From Silurus meridionalis (Eukaryota > Chordata > Actinopteri > Siluriformes > Siluridae), in assembly GCF_014805685.1 (NCBI RefSeq), contig NC_060887.1, positions 11,156,463 to 11,220,462 of the forward strand: a DNA stretch of 64,000 nucleotides, read 5' to 3'. A model generated the notes under the pieces. The model saw nothing but the letters and a program-made list of their open reading frames with translations. It was not told the origin of the DNA and did no database searches. A program made the position numbers and the translations under genes. Within the stretch, counting starts at the first letter, position 1, and each line of letters opens with the position of its first letter. Below are positions 32,708 through 44,284 of this stretch, piece after piece.

Positions 32708-34176
32708 TGCTCCAGAACATCTGATCACATGCACATTATCAACTTGTGCTGTTAATATCATGAACAGCAGCTACGCTAATTTCTCTCCACTGCTTCTCTT
32801 TCTCTCCCCATCCCGAGGCATCCTGAGGTTTGGCCAGCTCCAGTCACGTCCCACCTCGTGAAGATTATGGACTTTAAAGAAGTAGATGCCGAACTCGCAA
32901 ACATCCTGAACCATCTAGAGACGTACCAGTGCCAATTGGATCCCACTACATAGGGCTGGGCGATATGGCCTAAAAAAAAAATCCCTGATTTTTTCACAAA
33001 AAATCCGATTTGCGATTTAAATACATTTTTTCCCCCCCTGCTTAAAATCAATCTGCATATGACAAAAAAAAATTTTTTTTTAGTTTTAACTTTATTAAAT
33101 AAAGTTTATTTACCCTTTTGGGATTATAACCCACTTTGGGTTAAAGTGCAATCAGAAACAACAAGCCAAAAATACAAGATGCAGGCCCTGCCTTTGTAAA
33201 TTGTGAAAATAGAACGTAACATAACATAAAATGAGCAAACCTACAAAGAAAAATGTTTTATGAGTGTTTAAATGTCGAACATGATTGAAAATGCACCTGA
33301 GGTTTTGAGTGATTTTGCCTTTACTTTTCTCCAAAACTCCACAGTAAAATGACTGTTTGAGTGTTTGAAAATGGTGAATTAAATAATCAGATTTTTCTGT
33401 TTCTTAACGGAAACACCGTTCTGAAGCACCTTTACATGTATTTTGGTCGCTTTCACCACCCGTACCGTAAGTGTACGATTGGATGCGCAACACTAAACAA
33501 AGTGCGGCTGCTTAACCGTGTATTTTCAACATGCGGCTGCTTAACTTTTCTTGGGAACGAGTTCTTCTCTGCTCGCTGCCATGTTGTTTGTGTATCTTTA
33601 TGGCAAATGCGCGGGGGGAGGGGGGCGGGGCTGAGTTCGTTCAAAACTATGGGAGCCCAGAGGGGAGCGTCGGCGGACATTAAAGAGAAAACCGATTTTA
33701 AAATCGATTTATTGCCCAGCCCTACCACTACATGTGTGGAGTTTTGACATTGGACCTTCGGGAGTGTTTAAAGGCTCTGGCATGCAGAAGCTGTTTCTGG
33801 ATCTGTGATGATCACAAATGTTGAGCTCAGTAGCTCCTACTTTTATACCAAAGACTGTAGAAAGAACATTTACTTATAATCTTATGCTCCTGTACTCATG
33901 TTAGTTCTCACTCTCCAGTGTTCTGTATTGTTGAAAGATTTATGTTCAAACTCTAGATATCACCCAAATGAGGATGGGTTCCCCTTTTGAGTCTGGTTCC
34001 TCTCAAGGTTTCTTTCTTATAACATCTAAGGGAGTTTTTCCTTGCCACAGTCGCCACGGCTGCTCATCAGGGATAAATGCACACCATTCACCTTGACTGT
34101 TGATTTGTGTAAAGCTGCTTTGAGACAATGTCTGTTGTGAAAAGCGCTATACAAATAAACTTGACTTGACTTGACT
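32708..34176 (+). mobile_element. L2 LINE copy, right part (3' untranslated tail)
   Basis: This continues the L2 copy at 23640-24608 after the CTTG duplication. It ends with 'gatgaggatgggttcccc', 'gtaaagctgctttgagacaa', 'aaaagcgctatacaaataaa' and a (cttga)n run. It is interrupted by a hAT MITE at 32951-33724. Confidence 0.8.
32951..33724. mobile_element. hAT-type MITE with perfect 8-bp TSD
   Basis: A 774-bp element runs from 'tagggctgggcgata' to 'attgcccagccct(a)', near-inverted ends of about 15 bp. It is flanked by the exact 8-bp duplication CCACTACA (32943-32950, 33725-33732). Eight-base duplications and this terminal sequence are typical of hAT elements. There is no transposase, only short accidental frames, so it is non-autonomous. 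Confidence 0.93.
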
Positions 34177-36120
34177 TGTTTCGTAGAGTATGTTCTTTTC
34201 ACTACCTGGGTAGGTTTACGTATGTTCTTATCTGTATCACAAATGAAGGCACAGGATGATGCTGGTTCCAAAGATGCCACGGCTGGCCACATCAGGCTCT
34301 TGATCCGTTCACTGCGGTTGGCTCGCCACTGACCGCTAGGGTCAGATTCAGATGGTCTATCCCTTTCTAAAAACCAATCTATACATACAGTACAGAATAC
34401 ATTAATTACAATTGCCTCATTTCGGTTCAAATCTAATCAACTTCTCTATTCAAATGTCAAATCAAATATAACCAATTGTAAAGGTAATAAATATTTTAAT
34501 CATTATGCAAATGAATAGTCACACATTACAACACATAACATAAGTCAGTTCCAATGAACAACAATCACTCATATACTTCCATCTCATAGTACAAAAATAA
34601 ATCATAGGATTTCAGAAACCTTTTTATGAAACCAGATAACTTTTTTTTACTTTTTAAACCTGTTTTTGCATCTTAATAACATTTTAATCATCACATTTTA
34701 ATATATTTATTTTTATTAACGGCTAAGACAAACTGCTCCTCATATACATACACAAACATGCATATTCACAATTAAATGAACTAAATCACCCTTATTTTAA
34801 ATACATGTACAGTGAAACCTCGGGTTACGAACGCCCCGGCATACGTATAATTCAGGTTACGAATAGCAGTTCATCAAAATTTTTGCCCCTGGTTACGAAC
34901 AATATATCGGGATACGAACGTCGCTCACCAAAAAATCGCAGGCAAGTTGGTTGTTTTTGCTCTATCCACGCAGCTCGTCACATCAGTTAGCGTCCTGTGT
35001 CCCTAGCGAGAGCATCGTGTTACTTATCCGCTTGAACTTTTCCCGGCGGCAGCGTAACAACTCGTTAGTTGATGCTCGTGGAATGATGAGATGGACAACA
35101 TTAGCCGATGCATAACCACTTTACTTGTTTTTATGAAGATAGATTAGCAGGGTTACAGTCTTTTCCGAAGTACAATACCCATAATGAATTTCACTCTGGA
35201 CTTCAATACCAACTGATAGTAGCCTTAAAGAAACAGCTCTCATTTTCCCTCTAATGCAACAATTGTCTCAGCGTTCGTGTTAATAACACTGTCTTTAATA
35301 TTCTATAATATAATATATAGTAATATATAAATAATATAATATAATAAGATTCTCCTTCAAACAATAACTCTCCTCCTCCCCTTCTACGAACGCCGTCTCC
35401 TGCAGCGAGTCTTCTCAAAGGAAAGTACCGGTAAAGATGTTTTCCTCTTTTGTATGTTTTTATGTGTTATGATTTTAATATAACATGTTAAAAGTAAATA
35501 ATATTAGTGAATATTGGCTTTATTTTTATTTAAATAATATTTTTGGTTGATCAGAACGAAATTACCGAAGTTTCTGTTCATTATTATGGGGAAATTTGTA
35601 TCGGGATACGAACTTTTTCAGGTTACGAATAAAGTACCGGAACGAATTAAATTCGTAACCCGAGGTTTCACTGTATATTAACTTTTAAGTCAACAAAACA
35701 GTATAAAGGCACCTTTAGCAGTGTAATCACTATTAAAGATCTCCTACAGTGGTGTCTAGCTTAGCTAAGCTAGCATGACAAACCAAATAGAAGTTGCATT
35801 TAAATGTTAACAATTAGCATGCAGCTAGCACGATTAGCGATCTTTTATAAGCATCTTAAACAACATAAAACAATCTGAATCTATGTCTATATGGTATCAA
35901 ACAACAAGAATCAGGTTCATAACTCTGATTGGTTTTAAAAGAATAGTAGAAGATTTTTCTTTTAATTTCTGTCCTTTAAATAATATTTCTCATACCAGTC
36001 CTTGTTTGCTTTCGAGCAACTTCTTCACCGTGTTTGTTTTTTAAGTGAATTACCTGGGGTGTATGGGCCACCCACAGGCAGAGTAGAGAGTTGCACTCCA
36101 GTAACCTTAGGTGGGTTACA
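34177..36120 (-). repeat. Gypsy E 3' LTR, interrupted by a Tigger-like MITE
   Basis: On the minus strand a purine tract (gttaggaggggagag, 36121-36135) precedes TGTAACCCACCTAAGG, and the sequence ends ...TACGAAACA at 34177. A TATA-like 'cttataaaag' lies near 35.85 kb. Minus the 864-bp MITE it is about 1.08 kb. It has inserted into the (cttga)n tail of the L2 copy. A 134-codon minus frame at 34026-34430 falls mostly inside this LTR and is probably accidental. No partner LTR is seen in the window. Confidence 0.72.
34810..35673. mobile_element. Tigger/pogo-like MITE with TA duplication
   Basis: Inverted ends 'cagtgaaacctcgggttacg' and the matching 'cgtaacccgaggtttcactg' are flanked by TA on both sides. 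The ends resemble TcMar-Tigger elements. It is 864 bp with no transposase. It lies inside the Gypsy E LTR. Confidence 0.92.
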
Positions 36121-36780
36121 CTCTCCCCTCCTAACTTATGCACGTCCCTGTGCATGTCAATGTTCAAACAGTTATCACCGGATGGGACAAAACAGGGGGA
36201 CAAGCTGATGCATCATTCTCACTTATGAGGTCGTTCCACACAGTGGTCAGCCCTTGAAAGAATGACTTCACCACTGTGACTAAGGGGGTTCCCAGTTCAG
36301 TGTAGTCCAGCCGCCTAGGTGGCTGACGATTCCTCATAGATCTCCTGACTAGGTCATCAGTATCAGCTTGTTCCTCTGTCTCATTAATCTCCTCTTCTCC
36401 TTCATTTTCAAGAACATTTGTCTCATCACATTCTGGCATGTCAGAAGGGACTGGAAGTTGTTCAGGGCAGTCCTCATCCAAGCCTTTTACAAGGTTACCA
36501 TGTCAGATAAGTTTGTCTCTCGTTCCACAGATTCACTTCCAGGTAGGTATTTTATTTCCACAAGTTCATTTCCAGGTGTGTATTCTGTGATACTCTGTTG
36601 ACTGGAGCAACATCAGGTAGGCTACTCTCATTAGCACATCATCAATCACCTTGTTGAGGTTTGTCGTCAAATTCTCTTTAGAATGGCTTGGACCATTTTG
36701 TTTTGGAACATCTTGTGAGACAACAGATTTGCAGATGAACATAAATTCCTTTTTTTTTACCATTTAATGCCTTTAGGAAA
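36121..36780 (-). pseudogene. pol: Gypsy E pol C-terminal remnant
   Basis: Minus frame 36164-36481 (105 codons) begins acidic ('ENEGEEEINETEEQ') and contains 'VRRSMRNRQPPRRLDYTELG' then 'VVKSFFQGL'. I recognise this as the tail that follows integrase in a common fish Gypsy family. Its position just upstream of a purine tract and LTR fits. Upstream at 36490-36600 a degraded frame ('GNELVEIKYLPGSES') may be more of the same. The rest of pol is cut by the minus-strand L2 copy starting at 36793. Confidence 0.65.
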
Positions 36781-36792
36781 CATGGTATATTA

Positions 36793-37243
36793 TTCAATTC
36801 AATTAATTTTTTATTTGTATAGTGCTTTTAACAATAGACATTGTCTCAAAGCAGCTTTACACAGATAATGTGGTGATTAAAAGATGTTCTTTATAAGTAC
36901 GTTTGTCCCTGATGAGTGAGCCGGTGGCGACTATGGCAAGGAGAAAAACTCCCCGAGATGGCGATAGGAAGAAACCTTGAGAGGAACCAGACTCAAGAGG
37001 GAACCCATCCTCATCTGGATTGCACCGAATGTCCATTTGTAGCAGATATACGATGTTGCGGGGTACAGTAATGATAATCAGAAGCGAAAAGTAGTCCTGA
37101 GTCAATGTAGCAGACTGCGCCCGTTCTGATTTCGGAATTTAATGGAACAAACCAAGGTGTTGATGAGAAACCATCCCAAGCTGCACAGAGGCGAGAGGGG
37201 CAGGAACAGTGGTCACTGGAGCCTCAGGAGCATGTTTAACTCG

Positions 37244-37288
<45 letters not shown>

Positions 37289-38318
37289 TGACATTAAGAG
37301 AAGGATATGGATTATTAAGTGTCCTTATTGTTGTATTAAAGTTAATATCACTGTGCAGTTTGGACTCCGGCAAGACATGCTATGGCAGCATAACTAAAAT
37401 GGAGAACCAGAAGGTAATACAGACATGAGGGATCTCTGGGATAAGAGACGACCCACCACACCACCGTCAACGAACCTGAGTGAACGTGTAAATGTGAGGG
37501 GACGACAGCATACAAATATCCCAGTTTACCAAACACTGTATATCCATGTTCCCTCCAATGCGCCTTTACCTAAGAAAAATCTACTGATAAAAGGCTTGAC
37601 TAAATAAATGTGTTTTCAACCTCGACTGGAACACTGAAACTGTGTCTGAGTCCCGAACACTTGTTGAAAGGCTGTTTCATAATTTAAAATGACCCATTTT
37701 CATTATTTGAGGAACCAACAGATAGCCTGCACCTTTTAATCTAAGTAGGAGGATTATACTGGTACAGAAGTTCACTCAGATACTGCAGTGCGAGAAGTGC
37801 TTTATACGTCAGTAGTAATATTTTATAATTAATGCGAGATTTGATTTGGAGCCAGTGTAGACTGATTAAAACAGGAGTGATGTGGTCATATTTCCTAGAT
37901 CTCGAGAGGAATATTGCTGCTGCATTCTGAACTAACTGAAGCTTATTTATGCACTTACTCACACACCCAGACAGTAAAGCGTTACAGTAGACTAATCTAG
38001 AAGTAATAAAAGCATGAACTAGTTTTTCTGCATCCTGTAACGACATTAAATTTCTAATTTTAGCAATATTTCTAAGGTGAAAAAAGGTGATCCTGGTGAT
38101 ATTATTCACGTGAGCCTCAAAGGAAAGACTAGGGTCAATAATAACACCAAGGTCTTTGACAGCCGTACACGCTGAAACAAAAACACCATCCAGAGATGCT
38201 ACGTAATCGGAAAGTTTGCTTCTAGCTGCATGTGGTTCTAGTAAAAGTACTTCTGTCTTATCTGAGTTGAGCAGAAGAAAGTTATCTAGCATCAACTGTC
38301 TAATGTATCCTGCATCCT
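36793..38318 (-). mobile_element. L2 LINE copy, minus strand, 5'-truncated
   Basis: The tail (attcaattcaatt...) is at the left, then the L2 3' untranslated region with a GA run (37248-37282) and RT C-terminal coding (37741-38322). Coding includes 'NFLLLNSDKTEVLLLEP', 'VKDLGVIIDPSLSFEAH', 'KLVHAFITSRLVYCNALLSG' and 'HWLQIKSRINYKILLLTYKA'. It ends at about 38318, head-to-head with the plus-strand L2 copy. Confidence 0.88.
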
Positions 38319-38475
38319 TCACTTTCCGTTGGCTCCATCTCGTCTATTTTTGCTTTCGGAAGAGCGCTTTTTTTTTTTCCCTGTTTGAGGGTTTGAAAGC
38401 AGTGAGCGGAGGACATTCAACAGAACTACGAACACACACTACAGTAATCATATTAAGGTACGTAATTTCTCTCCT

Positions 38476-39371
38476 ATGGCGAACATCCAGTTCATTCAGT
38501 GTTTAAAGTGTGACATGTTTAGTCGGTCTTTCTCCGTTGTTAGCGATAATTTTATCTGTGAGAAGTGTAAGCTAGTTTGCTCTTTGACGGAGAAGATCTT
38601 AGCATTAGAAGAGTGCATCCAGAGTCTTGAGAGAAGTAGTGAGTGCGAGAGCTGTCATGGTTCTGCACGGGAAAGTCTGTATACCCTATGTGAAGTTAAT
38701 ATTCCCCCGACTCCGGCATTAGAGCGCTCGCAGCGGGGCGAATGGGTGACGACTCGGCGGCATACTCACAAAACCAAAGCTAACGCTAAGGGAGCACCAT
38801 TTCTCTCCGATTCACATGTCCAACAGGTTTGCTCTCCTCAGTAAAGCACCCGCTGAGAAACCTGAAAGAGCTCTGGTTTTAGGAGACTCCATTCTGAGGC
38901 AAGTAAAATTAGCTAGACCTTTAGGGGGCACCAGCAGCACAGGTTATGTGTATACCGGGAGCCAGGGCACCGGACATAGCAGGTCAGCTTAGATTCTTAG
39001 GAAAGCACAGGTTCTCTAAGATAGTTTTTCACACAGGAGCTAATAATATATGCCTTCGACAGTCAGAGGTTACTAAGAGTAATAATATAGAGGTGTGTAA
39101 ATTAGCGAAGGCAATGTCCGATGCAGTAACATGCTCTGGCCCCATCCCAATGCGACATGGCGATGTAGCCTACAGCAGGTTATGGTAGCTGAACTGCTGG
39201 ATGTCCGAGTGGTGCTCCAAAAACAATGTGGGCTTCATTAATAATTGGAGCATTTTTGAGGGCAAGGCTGGCCTGTTAGGGCGGGAGGGTATCCATCCCA
39301 CCCGGGAAGGTGCTGCTCTCATTTCTTGTAGTATAGATAATAGTCTCAGAACAGCACTAGTTAACAAGTGA
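38476..39371 (+). pseudogene. L2 ORF1 with zinc-finger-like and esterase-like parts
   Basis: The start is at 38476. Residues 9-60 have Cys pairs (CLKCDMF, CEKCKLVC) and a later CESC, like the PHD/zinc segment of CR1/L2 ORF1. The frame ends near 38842. Homology continues with a shift at 'KPERALVLGDSILRQVKL', a G-D-S block of GDSL/SGNH esterases, then 'ARAPDIAGQLRFLGKHRFSK', 'VVFHTGANNI'-like sequence (39003-39060) and '[14 protein letters not shown]' (39280-39320) with the catalytic-His region. ORF1 proteins of this clade bind RNA and many carry such an esterase. Frameshifts make this copy inactive. Confidence 0.75.
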
Positions 39372-39568
39372 CTGTCCAGAGCCAAGGCCAGTGAGCAGAC
39401 AGACAGGCTAAAGTCGTCACTCAGGATCCACCATATTGAGACTGTGTCTGTCCCCCGGGCGAAACCAAAATATTGGAATTATCCGAAAGTCTGTTTTAGT
39501 AACCTGATTAACATTAAATTAAATAGGACTGAACGCACAGCCAGCACCTCTGATCTAAAAAAATAGGA

Positions 39569-40147
39569 TTGTTGAATATTAGATCTCTCACCAGCATAAA
39601 ATATTCAGTGTCTGAAAGCAAGTCCAGTCAGTCAGTTCCACTAATTATTATTTATAGACCCCTAGGGCCCTACTCTGATTTTCTCATAGAATTTGCAGAT
39701 TTCATCACAAATTTAGCTACTTCTTTAGACAAAGCATTAATTATTGGTGACTTTAATATTCATTTTGATAATCAGGAAGACTCCTTAAGAGCAGCAGCTG
39801 TGTCCATTTTAGAGTCAGTTGGAATTAATCAGAATGTTATAGGACCCACTCATAGTGGTGGACACACTCTCGATTTGTTGTTTGGATTAAAAATAAAAAT
39901 AAAAATAAAAAACTTAGTCATAATTCCACAGTCTGAAGCTATTTCAGACCATTATCTCATCTCTTTTAAAATCTGCCTCAGTCATTGCATTTCTACCCCA
40001 CCACGTTACCGTGTTAAGCGTACTTTCACGTTGGCGCATTTTATCAATAATCTTCCAGAAATTACGATATTGATAAATCTCCGTCTGACCCCGCAGAGCT
40101 CGACTGGGCCACTGAACACCAAGAATCAACTTTACGTTATACTCTAG
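39569..40147 (+). pseudogene. L2 ORF2 endonuclease fragment
   Basis: A frame of 192 codons shows the C-terminal half of an APE-type endonuclease: 'VPLIIIYRPLGPYSDFL', 'LIIGDFNIHFDNQED' (G-D-F-N), 'LDLLFGL' and 'SDHYLISF' (S-D-H). It nicks target DNA for priming. The N-terminal part is missing, and it breaks before the RT linker. Confidence 0.88.
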
Positions 40148-40275
40148 ATGATGTAGCTCCCCTTAAGACCAAAATGATCAGGGAGAAAAAAATTAGCACA
40201 GTGGTATAATGATCGTACACACACCTTAAAACAGACCACTCGGAAACTAGAACGTAATTGGCATCAAACAAAATT

Positions 40276-41113
40276 CTGTTTTAGGCCCTCTGCTTTTCTC
40301 TTTATATATGCTGCCTCTTGGTGAAATTAATTATAAACATGGGATTCGCTTCCATTGCTATGCTGATGATACACAGCGGTATATTTCAGCAAAGCCAGAT
40401 GGGAGAGATCATCTTAACAATGTTGAGAAGTGTGTAAAGGACATTAGACAGTGGATGCTTAATAACTTTCTTTTGCTCAACTCAGATAAAACGGAAGTAC
40501 TTTTACTAGGACCACATGCAGCTAGATTACGTAGCATCTCTGGATGGTGTTTCTGTTTCAGCGTGTACGGCTGTCAAAGACCTTGGTGTGATTATTGACC
40601 CTAGTCTTTCCTTTGAGTCTCACGTGAATAATATCACCAGGATCGCCTTCTTTCACCTTAGAAATATTGCTAAAATTAGAAATATGATGTCGTTACAGGA
40701 TGCAGAAAAACTAGTCCATGCTTTTGTTACTTTTAGATTAGACTACTGTAATGCTTTACTGTCTGGGTGTGCAAATAAGTGCATAAATAAGCTTCAGTTA
40801 GTTTAGAATGCAGGAGCAAGAGTCCTCACTAGATCTAGGAAATATGACCACATCACCCCTGTTTTAATCAGTCTACACTGGCTCCCAATTAAATCTCGCA
40901 TTGATTATAAAATACTACTACTGACGTTTAAAGCACTTAACGGTCTCGCACCGCAGTATCTGAGTGAACTTCTGTACCAGTATGATCCTCCACGCCTATT
41001 TAGATCAAAAGGTGCAGGCTATCTGTTGGTTCCTCAAATAATGAAGACTACAGCAGTGGGGCAGATCTTTCTCTTATAAACCCCACAGTTATAGAACAGC
41101 CTTCCAACCAGTG
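40276..41113 (+). pseudogene. L2 ORF2 RT C-terminal part
   Basis: It jumps from the linker to '[15 protein letters not shown]', then catalytic 'CYADDTQRYI', 'NFLLLNSDKTEVLLLG', a frameshift near 40.52 kb, 'VKDLGVIIDPSLSFESH', a stop at 40804, and C-terminal homology to the end. The N-terminal half of RT is deleted. Confidence 0.86.
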
Positions 41114-41435
41114 TTATATACATATATACAAAAGGATTTAAAAATGTTGTTACCGAATTAATGTGTCCAGGCTGAAGATCCACATATAGAACACAAGCAG
41201 AGAAAAGATGATGATGATCAGGAATGTGTCTGTTCTCAGTCATGTTTACATCACTGACTCCCTCTGTCTCATCCACATTAACCCTAAACTTCTTACTGCC
41301 TTCTGCCTGCTGATTCTTAGCTCCATAAACTAGTCTACATCTGTGGTGAGTAAGAGACAGGACTTTGTACACCAGTGGATTGAAAAAAAGACATGCAATG
41401 ACAGGAAATCGGTTGTTCGGCTGAAATTGGCACGC
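41114..41435 (-). other. Unrecognised 100-codon minus frame
   Basis: A minus-strand frame at 41034-41372 overlaps the end of the L2 copy. The part outside L2 (about 41115-41372) reads 'KNQQAEGSKKFRVNVDETEG', then 'SDVNMTENRHIPDHHHLFSA', and looks non-random, but I cannot place it. It could be a fragment of a host gene or another element. Confidence 0.3.
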
Positions 41436-41439
41436 AGTG

Positions 41440-41666
41440 AAAAAAAAATAAAAAATTTACCAAATCAATGGATTAAAACTAAAGTAACGAGTCTGTTTTG
41501 AAAATGTAAGAAGTAGAAATTACAGATATTTGTGTAAAAATGTAATGAGTAAAAGTAAAAAGTCCTGAAAGTCTGAAAAATAAATAGTGGAGTAAAGTAC
41601 TAAAACCTAAAAAATCTACTTAAGTACAGTAACAAAGTTTTTGTACTTCGTTACTTCCCACCTCTG
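41440..41666. repeat. Dispersed repeat end ('GAGGTGGGAAGTAACGAAG' type)
   Basis: The sequence ends 'cgttacttcccacctctg', preceded by 'aagtactaaaacc' and 'cttaagtacagtaaca'. Similar words occur near 285, 47.5 kb and 48.7 kb. This is a familiar repeat terminus in fish, probably a hAT relative. Confidence 0.55.
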
Positions 41667-41832
41667 GACATAACTGAGCATCTCGCCCAACTGAATCAGA
41701 AGCTGCAGGGACGCAAACAAGTCATCACCCAGATGTCCGACATGATCACAGCTTTCCAGCGTACACTTGATTTGTGGATGTACCAAGTGAAACAGGACAA
41801 TCTTGCCCACTTTCCTGTTTGTCAGAGCATCT
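41667..41832 (+). pseudogene. hAT transposase fragment, GTF2IRD2-like C-terminal part
   Basis: The plus strand reads '[20 protein letters not shown]', then '[10 protein letters not shown]' and '[11 protein letters not shown]', about 55 residues. These match the dimerisation-region pattern of GTF2IRD2/EPM2AIP1-type hAT proteins. It is the same family as the 656-1067 fragment but a different part and strand. Confidence 0.6.
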
Positions 41833-44082
41833 CAGCTGCATTTCCTGGTACTTTTTTCATGTACTCAGCTAGCTACCAAACTGAGCCGGTTAATTAATGA
41901 GTTTGATTGGCGCTTGGAAAAAAGGTGTCAGACATCTGGTCAGAAAACACATAGGTAAGCATTTTTAAAAACCTAATTCAAATTTAATAAAATGTATTTC
42001 AACCAACAACACGAATATTTAAACTGTGTGCAATTCAAAGATTGTGCTTGGATTTTGCTTTGTATTTGTTATTTTTAGAACATGATCAACAGATGAGAAT
42101 GGTGGAGAGGGGATTCATATGGTGTGTTAAAGCTCAGGCAGCATCTCCTCATCAACTTCACCTTGAAACTTGACCAATATAGTTGTGAACTGAGAGTATC
42201 ATTACTGTTTGTAATGAGATGTTGCTGTCGGTATTTAAAACATACTTCTAATGTCATTTACAACATAACTATATTTCCATAAAGATTCTACAGTGAAGGT
42301 GTTGAACAACAGCAATGTTGAGTGTCTGTGTTCTTTGTTGTGTTAACACTACTCCAGTGACGGGCCGTGCATTCGGTACCTGGGGGGACTTACCTGACTT
42401 AATACACCACTTAATACCACCACTATCATGTCGCAAGTATAGAAAACATCAATACTATACAAAAACGCAATATAACAACATGTTTCATTACAGAGAGAGA
42501 GAGACATTTTACATATGGAGGGTGAATAACAATTTACTAAAGCAAGCTCCAAACCTTTACACTACAACCGTAACTATGCCACCTACATCATCTGGAGCAG
42601 TTTAAAATCAATATTTGTCTAATAACATGACAAAAACATGAAAAATGTAAAGAAAATACAACTTACTCTCCAGAGATGCATACTCATAATGCATACTCAT
42701 AATTTGCAATGCTCTTCAGAGGCTGTAAGCCAGTGGTACCGCTCGTAATCACTGGTCTGGAGGTAGCGAACAAACCCTTTCCTGGGCTGAGACAAGCTAG
42801 CTAGCTTCAGGGTTGGGCGATCTAGCTTTTCTAGATGTCTAGCTTTTCTTGAAAATGGATTTTTAAGAACGTCCGAGACCAAATCAATTTCTCATCCTAC
42901 ATCAGTTTAACTGAGGTATTAATGTGTGCAGATCGCTACAGACGTGTTTTGCCAATCGAACTTGGCTGTAACAGTTTCGCTCTGACGAACCAATCAGAGG
43001 ACAGAAAAATGCTGATGCTATTCTGGGCCAGCTAGCTGCCCTGTGAGGCAAATTTGAAATCTGATTGGTTAAAGAAACAGACCCATTGCTAATATAGTCT
43101 AAGGTACATCGGCCAACACTACTGATTCTGAAGGCCCTGGCCAGATTAGATTGACATGGCAGCAAAAATAAAAAAAATAAAAAACCTAACATTCACATAC
43201 TGGAAGCAGTGCAGTCAAGAGGAACTCTATGAAATAAAGAGAATAAATTGTTGGGAATAAATTAATACAATTTCATCGAACAAATATTAGAATTTAGGTT
43301 TTAATTGTAGATCAGTGCTTCTGATAATGTTTAGGCCAGCAGAGAAGAACTTGCTGGCACTGACGGCCCACAACTGCACTACTCTGATTCAGAACTTTAT
43401 TTAGAATGAGCATACTTTAAATATTCCAGAAGAACACCCAGGAGAGTGAGGTACAACCATTGTAGATTATTATTTTTATCCTGGCTGATAAAACTTTTAA
43501 ATTGTTTAATATAAATACATTTCCAAATACTCTATTACACATATTTATATATTAAAAATACATGATTTTGTTTTTACAAATCAGTTTAAAATGAATTTAA
43601 TTAAATTGTATTATTCTATAATTAAGGGTCAAAAATTGCAACGTTTATAATCTGCAAAAACTACGGCCATGTAAATGTGTGTGTGTTGTGTGGAAACTTA
43701 CCAAGCCCTGTCTTTATAGTTACAGCAGCCCCTGAAACCACAAACTCACACAAATAGACTGGCAGTAACTAGTAATTCAGACTCGATTCAAATTCAGTAT
43801 GAAAATATACTTTGTTTTATTGATGTTAAGAAGACAGTACAGAATGCTACATTATAGATTTTATTATTTATACATTATAACATTTTATTGCCGTAGTTGT
43901 TAACGTATCTAAAGCAGGATTTGTTTAAATAAATATGTATTAAAATAAAGTACATTTAAAAAAAAAAAATAAGTAGACATGATTAGACATATTATGAATG
44001 TTTGTGTTAATGCACAATCCTTAGTCACAGTTTTACACTTTTAGCTGACAATATTCTCTGTGTTGGGTAAATTCTTTTGTAG
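41833..44082. other. Long non-coding stretch
   Basis: No credible coding region. Around 42.35-43.15 kb the sequence is less AT-rich ('gtgacgggccgtgcattcgg' and later 'attctgggccagctagctgcc') and may be a MITE whose ends I cannot define. 43.2-44.0 kb is very AT-rich. From about 43833 it belongs to the block duplicated at 59.21 kb. Confidence 0.5.
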
Positions 44083-44284
44083 AGCACGATTAGGATCGGC
44101 TTTGGAAACACACCTGAAGGGTTTAAAGTCATCAAACAAGAGGATCAGGAACTGAAAGAACAACTTAAAATTGGAGACCTGATCCTGGTCCCAAGACACA
44201 GCCAATGCATGGTGTCAGCCACTGGCTATTATCACGCTGGTGTTTATTTTTCTGATGTGGACCAGAACATCATCCATTTTACAC
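44083..44284 (+). CDS. LRAT/PLAAT-like domain gene, exon A
   Basis: A 202-bp exon is bounded by a good acceptor (attcttttgtag before it) and a donor (gtaaat after it). It encodes 'GFGNTPEGFKVIKQEDQELK', 'LKIGDLILVPR', 'GYYHAGVYFSD' and 'QNIIHF'. LRAT/NlpC-P60 acyltransferases and phospholipases (PLAAT/HRASLS, LRAT) use a His in 'H-x-G-x-Y' and a second His in '[IV]-H-F/L', both seen here. It ends in phase 1. No upstream exon with a start codon is identified. These enzymes act on membrane lipids by a cysteine mechanism. The family is inferred, not searched. Confidence 0.75.

Larger units (their letters stand above)
38320..41113 (+). mobile_element. L2 LINE copy, plus strand, 5' portion with ORF1
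   Basis: It begins in the 5' untranslated region and carries ORF1, part of the endonuclease, a deletion, and RT from '[15 protein letters not shown]' to the C-terminus. It stops at 'ccaaccagtgtt' (41113) without a 3' tail. It shares some internal deletions in outline with the 16-kb copy but is a distinct sequence. Confidence 0.87.

Noticed and set aside
33361..33747. 128-codon plus-strand frame with Cys residues
   Set aside because: It lies inside the hAT MITE bounded by an 8-bp duplication, with no domain, and is accidental.
34026..34430. 134-codon minus-strand frame
   Set aside because: It spans the junction between an L2 tail and the Gypsy E LTR, so it is not a single gene.
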